DNA of 54,476 nt from Verrucomicrobiia bacterium (GCA_028687435.1 JAQUAF010000039.1:1-54476); one strand, 5' to 3'; counted from the first letter of the stretch, positions 41,255 through 49,381 are shown. The notes: generated by a model from the letters alone, not told the origin. Numbers and translations are program-made.

Positions 41255-43864
41255 ATGTCTATTTTACAAGAAATCCTAACGTGGTCTGAAGCTTTGCCGG
41301 CCTGGGAGAGTGACGCAATCGCACGTTTGTTCGCAACCGGAACACTTTCTGACAAAGATTTAGATGACCTCTTTGCGCTTCTAAAGGCTGAACACGGCAT
41401 TGCTGATCCACAAAATCGAACCGCAAATAAATTGAGTGCCGATCAAATACCCGCAGTGTCCGCACTTGGCACCGAGGTCAAACTGGTAGCGCTGAAAAAC
41501 TTTCGCCATGTGAATCGGCTTGCGGAGAATCAGCGCCTGCCTCTAGCGGCCAATGGTCTTTCCGTAATCTATGGTGATAATGGGTCTGGGAAGTCCGGCT
41601 ATTCCCGTGTCCTCAAACGTGCTTGCCGTGCCCGCGATCAGAGTGAGCCAATCCATCCGAACGCCTTTTTACCCACTGACCAAGTCGGCAATCCGGAAGC
41701 CATGTTCGAAGTCGAAGTCAATGGCGTGAAAGAAGATGTCGGTTGGGTCAATGGCAAGGCGGGTGAAGCAAAGCTATCTTCTCTTAGCGTGTTCGATTCG
41801 CGCTGTGCACGAAGCTATCTCGATGACGAGGGAGATTATGCCTACGTGCCCTATGGGCTGGACATCTTGGAGGGCCTTGCAAATGCCTGCAAAAGACTGA
41901 AAGGGAAGATTGAAGGAGAACATGCCAACTCCGTTGCGGACACGACAGCATTTGCGGATTTGATTGGAAACACTGTTGTTGGCCGTCTCATTGAAAAATT
42001 ATCTTATACGACCAAACCGGAGCATGTTGCGGCATTAGCAATGATGAAGACGGATGAAGAGGCCAGGCATAATGAACTCAAAAAAAGCCTCGATGAAGGA
42101 AACCCGAAAGAAAAAGCGGCGCAGTTGAAGTTGCGCGCTAGTCGTATATCCAAACTCGCACAACGCATTACACGAAGCAGCGCAATAGTGGACGATACCG
42201 CTGTTGAAAAATTGCGCGGACTTGTTGACGCATTTCACACCGCTCAAGCGGCGGCAACTTTAGCAGCTCAAAAGTTTAAGGAAGACGCCAGTCTCTTGCC
42301 TGGCACTGGAGGTGATGCGTGGAAGGAACTGTTCACAGCGGCGCGCAAGTTTTCCGTTACAGCCTACCCCGAAAAGACTTTCCCTGAACTTGGCTCCGGG
42401 GCGCAATGTCCCCTTTGCCAACAACCACTCAAGGAGGGGGCAGATCGACTGCGGCTCTTCGAAAACTTTGTGCAGGAAGAAGCGGAGAAAACCGCTCAAG
42501 CCAGGAAAGACGCGTTGACTAAAGAACATGATTCTTTTGTCAAACAGAACGTTTCGCTGGGAATGGATGATGAGTTGAAAGCGGAAGTTGAAGCGCTGGA
42601 CATGGTGCTTTCATCGGATACCCAGGCATTTGAGAAGGCACTTTCTTCTCGTCATGCGGCAATCAAGTTGGCCCTTGCTTCGCGGGAGTGGGACAAGGTT
42701 GAAAAGCTGCCACCCGGTTCAGCTTCGCGGCTCCAATTGCTGGCTGACCGACTCAATCAAGAAGCAGAGACTTTGGATAAAATGACGGATGAAAAGGCGC
42801 GAGCTGCGTTGAAGGCAGAGTTCGATGAACTCGCAGCCAGGATGCGGCTTGCTAAGCTGAAAGCGGCGGTCTTGACGGCTATCGAACGCCTTGGCCACCA
42901 GGCAAAACTCTCAGGGTGCCTGTCCGCCGTGAAAACAAATGCCATCTCATTGAAAGCTTCCGACCTGACTGAAAAGGTGGTCTCCAAGGAATTGGAGGTT
43001 GCGCTCAACCAAGAGTTCAAAAGTCTCGGTGTGGGCAACCTTCAGGTATGTCTGAAGAGCCGAGCGGACCGAGGCAAAGCCTTCCACAAACTCAAGCTCA
43101 ACCTACCACAGGCCAAGACACCGGGGGAAATCCTGAGCGAGGGAGAACAACGGGCCATTGCCATCGGTTCTTTCCTGGCAGAAGTAAACATTGCTGGGAG
43201 TTTAGGTGGAATTGTTTTCGATGATCCTGTGTCTTCTTTAGATCATAAGCGACGAGAACGAGTTGCGAGACGTTTGGTTCAAGAGGCAGCAAAACGGCAA
43301 GTCATCATTTTTACCCATGATCTTTATTTTCTAAATCTTCTCATTGAAGAATCCGAAAAATTGGCGGTCCCAATCGCGACGCAAAGCGTGACGCGCCGGC
43401 CAGATGGTTTTGGGGTTGCAATCCAGGACTTGCCGTTCGAGGGCATGAGCACAAAAGCGCGGGTTGGATACCTTCGCAACAGACAGCAAGAAATTCAGAA
43501 GATCTACAAATCTGGGGATGAATTGGAGCATCGAAAGCAAACCGCTGATGCATACCGGCAGTTACGCATTGCTTGGGAGCGCGCAATTGAAGAAATCTTG
43601 TTTCGACAGGTAGTGTTGCGTTTCCGCAAAGGCATAGAGACACAGCGGTTGGCAGGCGTGCTAGTGGAGGATGCTGATTACGCGACCATAGATTCGTGGA
43701 TGTCAAAGTGTTCTAACTATGCCCACGATCAGGCGCTTCTGGGGGGCGTAGAAGTTCCGTCTCCGGATGACCTGCTAGTTGACATTAACGCTTTGGACGT
43801 TTGGCGGAAGAAAACGGAAGAACGTGGGGTTGATTTGGCAAAGAAGAGGAAGTCCGGAAAATAA
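41255..43864 (+). CDS. SMC/RecF-like AAA ATPase with CxxC hook
   Basis: The 869-residue protein has an N-terminal segment with the pattern LTWSEALPAWESDAIARLF (about 8-26), found ahead of several defence-associated ATPases. It then has Walker A YGDNGSGKSGY (106-116), a zinc-hook-like CPLC (385-388) flanked by coiled coils, the ABC signature LSEGEQ (627-632), and Walker B GIVFDDPVSSLDH (about 652-664). It thus has both ABC half-sites and a coiled-coil hook, as in RloC, Rad50 and SMC. RloC-type proteins carry a C-terminal tRNA nuclease; I see no such HEPN-type motif here. The neighbour at 43868 carries a nuclease and probably forms the effector. Confidence 0.75.
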   Translation: MSILQEILTWSEALPAWESDAIARLFATGTLSDKDLDDLFALLKAEHGIADPQNRTANKLSADQIPAVSALGTEVKLVALKNFRHVNRLAENQRLPLAANGLSVIYGDNGSGKSGYSRVLKRACRARDQSEPIHPNAFLPTDQVGNPEAMFEVEVNGVKEDVGWVNGKAGEAKLSSLSVFDSRCARSYLDDEGDYAYVPYGLDILEGLANACKRLKGKIEGEHANSVADTTAFADLIGNTVVGRLIEKLSYTTKPEHVAALAMMKTDEEARHNELKKSLDEGNPKEKAAQLKLRASRISKLAQRITRSSAIVDDTAVEKLRGLVDAFHTAQAAATLAAQKFKEDASLLPGTGGDAWKELFTAARKFSVTAYPEKTFPELGSGAQCPLCQQPLKEGADRLRLFENFVQEEAEKTAQARKDALTKEHDSFVKQNVSLGMDDELKAEVEALDMVLSSDTQAFEKALSSRHAAIKLALASREWDKVEKLPPGSASRLQLLADRLNQEAETLDKMTDEKARAALKAEFDELAARMRLAKLKAAVLTAIERLGHQAKLSGCLSAVKTNAISLKASDLTEKVVSKELEVALNQEFKSLGVGNLQVCLKSRADRGKAFHKLKLNLPQAKTPGEILSEGEQRAIAIGSFLAEVNIAGSLGGIVFDDPVSSLDHKRRERVARRLVQEAAKRQVIIFTHDLYFLNLLIEESEKLAVPIATQSVTRRPDGFGVAIQDLPFEGMSTKARVGYLRNRQQEIQKIYKSGDELEHRKQTADAYRQLRIAWERAIEEILFRQVVLRFRKGIETQRLAGVLVEDADYATIDSWMSKCSNYAHDQALLGGVEVPSPDDLLVDINALDVWRKKTEERGVDLAKKRKSGK

Positions 43865-43867
43865 ACA

Positions 43868-45820
43868 ATGAAAACCAAATCTGATAAATCAGAATTGTTA
43901 CTGAAAGACATGCCCTTTGCCTTTGGCAATGGCTTTTTGGACGACCATGCGGGTCACATCATGTCAGATACCAGTGTGGCGATTATCGAATTGATTGCCA
44001 ACAGCTATGATGCTGGTGCTACACAAGTTGAAATCCGATGGCCCGAAAAGACGGGGGAACCACTCATGATTTCGGACAATGGTGAAGGCATGACGTCAGA
44101 CGAATTCAATCGCCGGTGGAAAACCCTCAAATACAACCGTCTTAACGAGCAAGGTGAAGATGTGACTTTTCCTCCGGATGTTAAGGCCCATAGCCGAAAA
44201 GCCTTCGGGCGAAGTGGGAAAGGTCGTCATGGCGCATTTTGTTTCGCCGATGTCTATGAGGTTGAAACTCGCAAGGACGGTCAATTGACGAAGGGCAAGA
44301 TTTCTCGGGCGAACTTAGGAACTGAACCATTCCACTGTGAAGTAATTAGCGTTGGCAAGGCAAACGGTCATGGAACGATTCTTACGGCCATAGCCGTGAA
44401 GAATGTGATGGATGTCGAAAAAATAATAGAACTTGTCGGTTCCAAATTTGCTGTTGATCCAGAGTTTCAAGTTGTCATCAATGGTGAATCTGTCGTTCTA
44501 TTGAATCTCGAAGGGGTAAAGACTGAAGAGGTTGAGTGTGCCGGCATCGGAAAACTCACAATCCATGAAATTGAAGCAACTCAACAGGAAAGGAATACCC
44601 GATTCCGTGGAATGACATGGTGGGTGAATAAGCGAATGGTGGGTAGCTCTTCATGGGCGGGACTGGATGAGAAAGGCTCAATTCTCGATGGGCGCACGGC
44701 GGCAGCGAAAAAGTATTCTTTTGTAATTGAAGCGGATTTTCTAAAAAAAGATGTTAAGCCTGACTGGACGGGGTTTTTTGAAACGAAAGACTCTCGTGCG
44801 GTGATTGAATCGGCACGTGAGCATGTCATCAAACGGCTTCACATTTTACTGGCTCACACACGGAAACAGCGAAAAAAAACATTAATAGAACAACACCGAA
44901 AGGCTATTTCAGGTCTTACACTAATTTCAAAAAAGGTGGTTGGGCAGTTCATTGATGAAGTCCAGCAAAATTGCCCCACACTTTCCGAGGGGGATCTTTC
45001 TCGGACGGTGGAAATTCTCACAAAGCTTGAGCAATCGCGCAGTGGTTACGATTTGCTCGAAAAACTTTCAAAATGTTCTCCCGCAGACTTGGATACATGG
45101 AATAACTTGATGGAGCAATGGAATGCGACTCATGCGGAAATAATCCTTAATGAGCTTGGAAGAAGATTGCGGTTGATTGATGACCTCACCGTGCTCGTGC
45201 ATAATGCAAAGGCCGATGAACTTCACGATCTACAGCCGCTTTTTGCCAAAGGGCTATGGATTTTTGGTCCCGAATTTGAATCTGCAGATTTTACATCAAA
45301 TCGTGGCATGGCAACGGTAATCCGCAAGCTGCTTGGCGGGACGGACACCGAACTTAGCCGCAATCGTCCTGATATTGTTGCTCTTCCCGAGTCATCGCTT
45401 GGGACCTACGCTGCGGACTCTTTTGATGACAAGGGTGAGCCAAATGGCTTTCGTAGTGTTGTAATTGTCGAACTAAAAAAAGGAGGCTTTCCTTTGACGG
45501 TAAAGGAGGTTCGCCAAGCTGAGGATTATGTTCGGGAGATCCGAAAAGCAAAGCTGGTGCAGGACAATACGAAAATCACAGCTTATGTGCTTGGCGCGAC
45601 AATTGAAGATGCTGAACTAATTCGCATTGGTGACGACGACGCCAAGCAGATCATCCCGATGGTATACGATGTTGTGCTTCGAAAAGCACATGCCAGAACC
45701 TTCCACTTGAGGGCCAGACTTGAGGCAATTTCGCCTGTCATGGCCGATAAGGAGGTCGAAGAAACCTTGGCGGAACCGGAACAAACCGTGTTTTTTGACT
45801 CCGAAAATCAAACAGATTGA
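43868..45820 (+). CDS. GHKL (Hsp90/MORC-like) ATPase fused to PD-(D/E)XK nuclease
   Basis: The 650-residue protein has an N-terminal GHKL ATPase with all three boxes: Glu41 and Asn45 (ELIANSYDAGA), DNGEGM (70-75), and FGRSGKGRHG (113-122) as the ATP lid. The C-terminal region (about 450-620) has GLWIFGPEF, then RPDIVAL (Asp502) and VVIVELKK (Glu535, Lys537), followed by AEDYVREI. This is a PD-(D/E)XK nuclease in the style of the Shedu/DUF4263 family. GHKL proteins clamp around DNA in an ATP-dependent way (MutL, MORC), so an ATP-gated nuclease is the natural reading. It starts three bases after the ATPase gene. I know no described defence system with exactly this pair after BREX. Confidence 0.75.
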   Translation: MKTKSDKSELLLKDMPFAFGNGFLDDHAGHIMSDTSVAIIELIANSYDAGATQVEIRWPEKTGEPLMISDNGEGMTSDEFNRRWKTLKYNRLNEQGEDVTFPPDVKAHSRKAFGRSGKGRHGAFCFADVYEVETRKDGQLTKGKISRANLGTEPFHCEVISVGKANGHGTILTAIAVKNVMDVEKIIELVGSKFAVDPEFQVVINGESVVLLNLEGVKTEEVECAGIGKLTIHEIEATQQERNTRFRGMTWWVNKRMVGSSSWAGLDEKGSILDGRTAAAKKYSFVIEADFLKKDVKPDWTGFFETKDSRAVIESAREHVIKRLHILLAHTRKQRKKTLIEQHRKAISGLTLISKKVVGQFIDEVQQNCPTLSEGDLSRTVEILTKLEQSRSGYDLLEKLSKCSPADLDTWNNLMEQWNATHAEIILNELGRRLRLIDDLTVLVHNAKADELHDLQPLFAKGLWIFGPEFESADFTSNRGMATVIRKLLGGTDTELSRNRPDIVALPESSLGTYAADSFDDKGEPNGFRSVVIVELKKGGFPLTVKEVRQAEDYVREIRKAKLVQDNTKITAYVLGATIEDAELIRIGDDDAKQIIPMVYDVVLRKAHARTFHLRARLEAISPVMADKEVEETLAEPEQTVFFDSENQTD

Positions 45821-45883
45821 GGTTCACCCGCCAGTGGAAACGTTTTGGCTGAACCATGCCATTGAAAGGATGGGTATTTCGTT

Positions 45884-46897
45884 ATGAACAAGAAAAAGCT
45901 GCCGAATAATCAGATTGCCGTTTACCAGACCCCTGATGGTTCGGTCAATATCGAGGTGCTGTATGCCCGGGAAAATATCTGGCTGCCGCAAAAGCGCATG
46001 GCTGAACTGTTTGGATGTTCAGCGGACAATATTTCCCTGCATCTGAAAAACATCTTTGCGGACCATGAATTGGAGGAAAAGTCAGTTGCCGAGGAATCCT
46101 CGGTAACTGCCTCCGATGGGAAAAAGTATCGCACAAAACTCTACAGCCTGGAAGCCATCATTGCAGTCGGCTATCGCGTGAATTCGGAAAGGGGCACACA
46201 GTTCCGCCAATGGGCGATTCGTATTTTGCAAAACTACATCCACAAGGGGTATGCCATTGACAGTGACCGTTTCAAATACGGTTCCCGCTTCAGCGCCCGC
46301 TTCTTCGACGAATTGCTCGAAGAAATCCGCGATATCCGCGCCAGCGAGCGGATGGCTTACCAGAAGATCACCGACCTCTACGCCACATCCATTGATTATT
46401 CCGCCAAGGCTGAGGACACCCGGGAATTTTTTGCCACGGTTCAAAACAAGCTCCATTTCGCCATCACCGGCCAGACTGCCGCCGAAATCATCGCGCAACG
46501 GGCAGACAGTTCCAAACCGCACATGGGGTTGACCTCCTGGCGCAAGGGACCGCGGGGCAAAATATTGCCGTCGGATGCGACTATCGCTAAAAACTACCTC
46601 AAAAAATCGGAGTTGGATCACCTGAACCGGATCGTCACGATGTACCTGGACTACGCCGAACTGCAGGCCGTTCGGCAAAAGCCCATGACCATGAGGGACT
46701 GGATCACGAAGCTGAACGCCTTTTTAAAGTTTAGCGAGTACGAGATTTTGACGAATTCGGGATCCATTTGTCACGAGGTTGCCAAAGAACTCGCCCTGAA
46801 AAAGTATGAGGAGTTCAGGAAAAAGCAAGACGCCGAGTACATCTCTGACTTCGACCAGTTCCTGAAACAATTGCCCAAAAGTGGGAGCAAAACATAA
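45884..46897 (+). CDS. RhuM-family protein
   Basis: The 337-residue protein matches RhuM: EVLYARENIWLPQKRMAELF (about 23-42), then SRF of the N-terminal DNA-binding-like domain, and the stretch RGTQFRQWAIRILQNYI (about 105-121). RhuM was named after a Salmonella pathogenicity-island gene and is widespread in genomic islands. Its function is unsettled, though a DNA-binding or death-on-curing-like activity has been proposed. The region LHFAITGQTAAEIIAQRAD (about 190-208) is the conserved core of the second domain. It stands 63 bp behind the defence operon and is the last gene before the right att site. Confidence 0.85.
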   Translation: MNKKKLPNNQIAVYQTPDGSVNIEVLYARENIWLPQKRMAELFGCSADNISLHLKNIFADHELEEKSVAEESSVTASDGKKYRTKLYSLEAIIAVGYRVNSERGTQFRQWAIRILQNYIHKGYAIDSDRFKYGSRFSARFFDELLEEIRDIRASERMAYQKITDLYATSIDYSAKAEDTREFFATVQNKLHFAITGQTAAEIIAQRADSSKPHMGLTSWRKGPRGKILPSDATIAKNYLKKSELDHLNRIVTMYLDYAELQAVRQKPMTMRDWITKLNAFLKFSEYEILTNSGSICHEVAKELALKKYEEFRKKQDAEYISDFDQFLKQLPKSGSKT

Positions 46898-46932
46898 GGT
46901 GGCTTTTGCGCTGCAAAGAGGCTGCTGCTGGC

Positions 46933-47050
46933 ACTGTCAGTAAAAGTGTCAGTAAAAAGCGTGTGCGAGCAGGGCGAAATAGTGGGAGAGCAGGCTTGAG
47001 TTTCAGAGGTAAAATGCGTAAATTATGCTGCAAATAGGGAGAGCCGTAGG
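46933..47050 (+). repeat. right-end arm region, copy A (118 bp)
   Basis: Two TGTCAGTAAA motifs open this segment, and it ends next to the att core. It is repeated without gaps at 49069-49186, with about eleven mismatches (about 91% identity by eye). It contains the integrase arm sites of the island's right end. Confidence 0.75.
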
Positions 47051-47051
47051 C

Positions 47052-47070
47052 CGACTCCGACACCCGCCTC
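47052..47070 (+). repeat. attR core, 19-bp direct repeat
   Basis: Identical to the tRNA-Cys 3' end at 1674-1692. The sequence before it is not tRNA-like, so this is the duplicated target half that marks the island's right boundary. Confidence 0.88.
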
Positions 47071-47200
47071 GCCCGTTTTGCGGGCGAGGCGAGGCTCGCC
47101 CACAGGGTGGGCGGCCCGCCTATGCACAGCGAGGTTCGCCCACAAGGTGGGCGACCCGCCAGCGAGTCTCACGCCCGAAGCCCGCAAAGCGGGCGGCCCG
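47071..47200. repeat. GC-rich palindromic array with 40-bp period
   Basis: Several inverted repeats follow attR: CGCCCG/CGGGCG (about 47070-47086), GCCCAC/GTGGGC twice, and GCCCG/CGGGC at about 47173-47194. A 32-bp unit at 47089-47120 recurs at 47129-47160 with three mismatches, a 40-bp period. It looks like a chromosomal REP-like array or a transcription barrier at the junction. Confidence 0.6.
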
Positions 47201-47274
47201 GCAGGTGGGGTTTTGTTTGTTCGTTTGCTTGTCTTGGGACTGCAGTCATCCCATAGGATTCAAAAAATGGCAAA

Positions 47275-47433
47275 ATGTATTACGTTTACATCCTCTATAG
47301 CTTGAAAGACCGGCGAACCTATGCGGGTTTTACCCCTGATCTCAAGAACCGGCTTGAGAAGCATAATCAGGGATTGGTGAAGGCAACCCGGCATCGAAGA
47401 TTTAATGTTCTTTGTGCTTGCATCATGGTGTGA
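47275..47433 (+). pseudogene. truncated GIY-YIG endonuclease (UPF0213-like)
   Basis: A 52-codon reading frame begins MYYVYILYSLKDRRTYAGFT and continues with LKNRLEKHNQG, the first half of a small stand-alone GIY-YIG protein. Family members have about 80-95 residues. The match stops after KATRHRRF, and the catalytic Glu region is lost. It is a decayed fragment from the chromosome or an earlier element, stranded between the two islands. Confidence 0.65.
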
Positions 47434-47526
47434 CTGTTTGGGTGTCTTTCCCCGGAGCGGGTAGTTCTTCCCAAAATCAAATTTGGCTGGGAGTATGGTT
47501 TGACACCCTATTGAGTGTTGCATATT

Positions 47527-47545
47527 TATACAAAATATTTGTATA
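47527..47545. promoter_or_regulatory. operator palindrome of the AbiE operon
   Basis: TATACAAA and TTTGTATA form perfect 8-bp arms around ATA, eight bases upstream of the antitoxin start. AbiEi antitoxins repress their own promoter by binding inverted repeats at this place. Confidence 0.7.
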
Positions 47546-47553
47546 AACATGCA

Positions 47554-48162
47554 ATGCGAAAGCCCAAGCCTTTTGAACGACTGTATGTCATTGCGGAAAC
47601 CCAACAGGGCTATTTTACTGCCCGGCAGGCGGCGGCCGCCGGCTTTGGTCTGGGCAGCCACCATTATCATGTCAAAAAAGGCCACTGGCTTCGTGAATAC
47701 CGGGGAATTTACCGGCTGGCCCACTACCCGCAAACAGATGACGCCCAACTGATCGTTGGTCACCTTTGGTCCATGAACCGACAGGGAATCGCCCAAGGAG
47801 TCTATTCCCATCAAACCGCGCTGAGCCTGCGCAATCTCTCGGATCTGATGCCTGCCAAACTTCACATGACTGTGCCGCCCCATTTTCGGCGTAATGGCAA
47901 GCCACCGGACTGGCTGGCGCTACACCGGGGGCAGCTTGAGAAAAGCGACATTGAACCCATGCGCGGGTTTTCAGTGGTCAAGCCGTTTCAATCCATTCTT
48001 GATCTGGCGCGAGAGGAAATGGTTTCGCGGGATATTCTCGAACAAGCCATTCGGGAAGGGGTTGGCCAAGGACTGGTTCCAATCCATCGCCTGCGGGAAG
48101 CCCTTCGGGATCCGGCTGTGGCTCCATGGCTGAAAACCTTGCTCCAAGCCCAGATCAAATGA
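47554..48162 (+). CDS. abiEi: AbiEi-type antitoxin (type IV toxin-antitoxin)
   Basis: ATG at 47554 gives 202 residues. The N-terminal winged helix, FERLYVIAETQQGYFTARQA and then GVYSHQTALSLRNLS, is the typical AbiEi antitoxin/transcriptional-regulator pattern. A first-frame ATG at 47515 would add 13 residues across the operator and is unlikely. AbiEi represses the operon by binding DNA and counters the toxin without forming a stable complex, which is why the system is called type IV. Its stop overlaps the toxin start. Confidence 0.85.
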   Translation: MRKPKPFERLYVIAETQQGYFTARQAAAAGFGLGSHHYHVKKGHWLREYRGIYRLAHYPQTDDAQLIVGHLWSMNRQGIAQGVYSHQTALSLRNLSDLMPAKLHMTVPPHFRRNGKPPDWLALHRGQLEKSDIEPMRGFSVVKPFQSILDLAREEMVSRDILEQAIREGVGQGLVPIHRLREALRDPAVAPWLKTLLQAQIK

Positions 48163-49043
48163 AAGGTTCCCGGCACTATGATAACGCCAAAGCCTTTCGC
48201 AAGGCGTTGGAAGATCGTCTGGCGGCAATGGCTAAAAAAGAGGGGGTCGACATCCAGCGGCTTCGCCGCCAAGTGGCTTTTGACCGGTTGTTGAGCCGGT
48301 TTTTTGTCAAACCGGAATCACCTTGGATATTGAAAGGAGGGTACGCGTTGCAACTCCGGATGAAGGCATCGCGCACCACCCGGGATGTGGATCTGGCGAT
48401 TCGTGATTTTTTATTCGCAACGGAGGAGTGGGAAAAGTCGGCCCAGACCGTTTTGGAGCTTTTGCAGAAAGCGGTGGAAGTGGATTGCAACGATTTTTTT
48501 GTCTTTACCATCAACCTGCCTGTTCTGGATCTTGATGCGGCACCCTATGGCGGAGCCCGATATCCAGTGGACGCGAACATGGATGGGCGAAATTTTGTAA
48601 AATTCCATCTTGATGTGAGCGCTGGAGATGTTCTGCGTGAGCCGTACACATGGCTTGGAGGGAGGGACTGGTTGGGGTTTGCGGGTATTCCAACGCGGAA
48701 GTTTCCAACCATAACTGCCGAGGAACATTTTGCTGAAAAATTGCACGCTTATACGTTGCCGCGAAGCGGACGCCCCAATTCCCGTGTGAAAGATTTGGTG
48801 GACATGGTCCTGCTGATTGAGCGGGGACATCTCGACCCCGCCGGTTTGGTTCAGTCCATTCAGAGCACTTTCCGAAGACGCAAGACGCATGAGATGCCTT
48901 CCACCCTTTCCTTGCCTCCTGTTTTCTGGGAAAAACCTTTTTCAGAGATGGCCGCCGAATGCGGGGTGGATCCAAATATCCGGACGGCATTCAACAAGGT
49001 AAAGGGTTTTCTGGAAGGGATTTTATTACTCAAGCCGGTCTGA
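48159..49043 (+). CDS. abiEii: AbiEii-type nucleotidyltransferase toxin
   Basis: The start at 48159, in an ATGA overlap with the antitoxin stop, gives 294 residues (an ATG at 48126 would add 11). The nucleotidyltransferase motifs are present: FVLKGGYALQL-type motif (here WILKGGYALQLR, about 53-64) with RTTRDVDLAI (about 69-78), whose two Asp bind metal. Further on lies KLHAYTLPRSGRPNSRVKD and LVDMVLL, as in AbiEii. Members transfer nucleotides to tRNA or other targets and stop growth, aborting phage infection. The whole pair lies between the two 118-bp right-end copies. Confidence 0.88.
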   Translation: MKGSRHYDNAKAFRKALEDRLAAMAKKEGVDIQRLRRQVAFDRLLSRFFVKPESPWILKGGYALQLRMKASRTTRDVDLAIRDFLFATEEWEKSAQTVLELLQKAVEVDCNDFFVFTINLPVLDLDAAPYGGARYPVDANMDGRNFVKFHLDVSAGDVLREPYTWLGGRDWLGFAGIPTRKFPTITAEEHFAEKLHAYTLPRSGRPNSRVKDLVDMVLLIERGHLDPAGLVQSIQSTFRRRKTHEMPSTLSLPPVFWEKPFSEMAAECGVDPNIRTAFNKVKGFLEGILLLKPV

Positions 49044-49068
49044 ATTCCCACAACAGACCGATTTTTTG

Positions 49069-49186
49069 ACTGTCAGTAAAAGTGTCAGTAAAAAGCGTGT
49101 GCGAGCAGGGCAAAATAGTAAAAGAGCAGGCTTGAGTTTCAGAGGTAAAACGCGTAAATTGTATCTCAAACAGGGAGAGCCGTAGG
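49069..49186 (+). repeat. right-end arm region, copy B (118 bp)
   Basis: Ungapped match to 46933-47050 with about eleven mismatches, including both TGTCAGTAAA motifs. Directly after it, 49187-49202 match 47151-47166, so about 100 bp holding the att core and part of the palindrome array are absent here. It looks like a relic right end of a related element. Confidence 0.75.
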
Positions 49187-49269
49187 GCGACCTGCCAGCG
49201 AGGCCCACTTCCCCCGCACCCATTCAGTGCGGCAGGCGGGGGTTTACCTCTGAAAACCCTTTTCAAGGG

Positions 49270-49317
49270 TGGCGCACTCGGAGGGGCTCGAACCCCCAAC
49301 CCTCGGTTCCGAAGACC
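49270..49317 (-). other. tRNA-Arg(TCG) 3' fragment, attachment site of second element
   Basis: Read on the minus strand this is the 3' half of a tRNA: anticodon loop CTTCGGA (anticodon TCG), T arm GGGGG-TTCGAGC-CCCTC, acceptor strand CGAGTGC, discriminator G and CCA. The 5' half is missing; the sequence to the right is unrelated. A 3' tRNA fragment with an integrase beside it is a typical attachment-site relic. Its 3' end points left, so the element lies to the right, and an intact tRNA-Arg should lie beyond the window. Confidence 0.8.
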
Positions 49318-49381
49318 ATAGTTTGAACCTGAAAGGCTTTTTTGTTGCCAAATAGTTGCCGGATTTTGTACCGTTTCAAGC

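Larger units (their letters stand above)
1674..47070. mobile_element. integrative conjugative island in tRNA-Cys (45.4 kb)
   Basis: The island is bounded by an exact 19-bp direct repeat, 1674-1692 in the tRNA-Cys 3' end and 47052-47070. A tyrosine integrase lies 217 bp inside the left end. Both ends also carry paired TGTCAGTAAA motifs that look like arm-type integrase sites. Inside are a near-complete VirB-type secretion system, coupling protein, relaxase and candidate oriT, followed by defence cargo. The gene set supports an integrative and conjugative element that may still be able to transfer itself. No VirB11-like ATPase or VirB1-like transglycosylase was found. Activity is not shown by sequence alone. 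Confidence 0.85.

Noticed and set aside
41255..43864. Wadjet JetC or RloC
   Set aside because: No JetA, JetB or JetD-like neighbours, and no C-terminal anticodon-nuclease motif visible. The ATPase has ABC and hook motifs only, so it is named by those.
45884..46897. RhuM gene as the eleventh unit of the defence operon
   Set aside because: A 63-bp gap, a different style of codon spacing and its frequent occurrence at island ends suggest an independent gene.
47071..47200. CRISPR array
   Set aside because: Only two related units of 32 bp with an 8-bp gap, GC-rich and palindromic; no spacers of normal length and no cas genes in the window.
49069..49186. Active second right boundary of the tRNA-Cys island
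   Set aside because: The 19-bp core is missing after copy B, so the integrase could not use it as attR in its present form.
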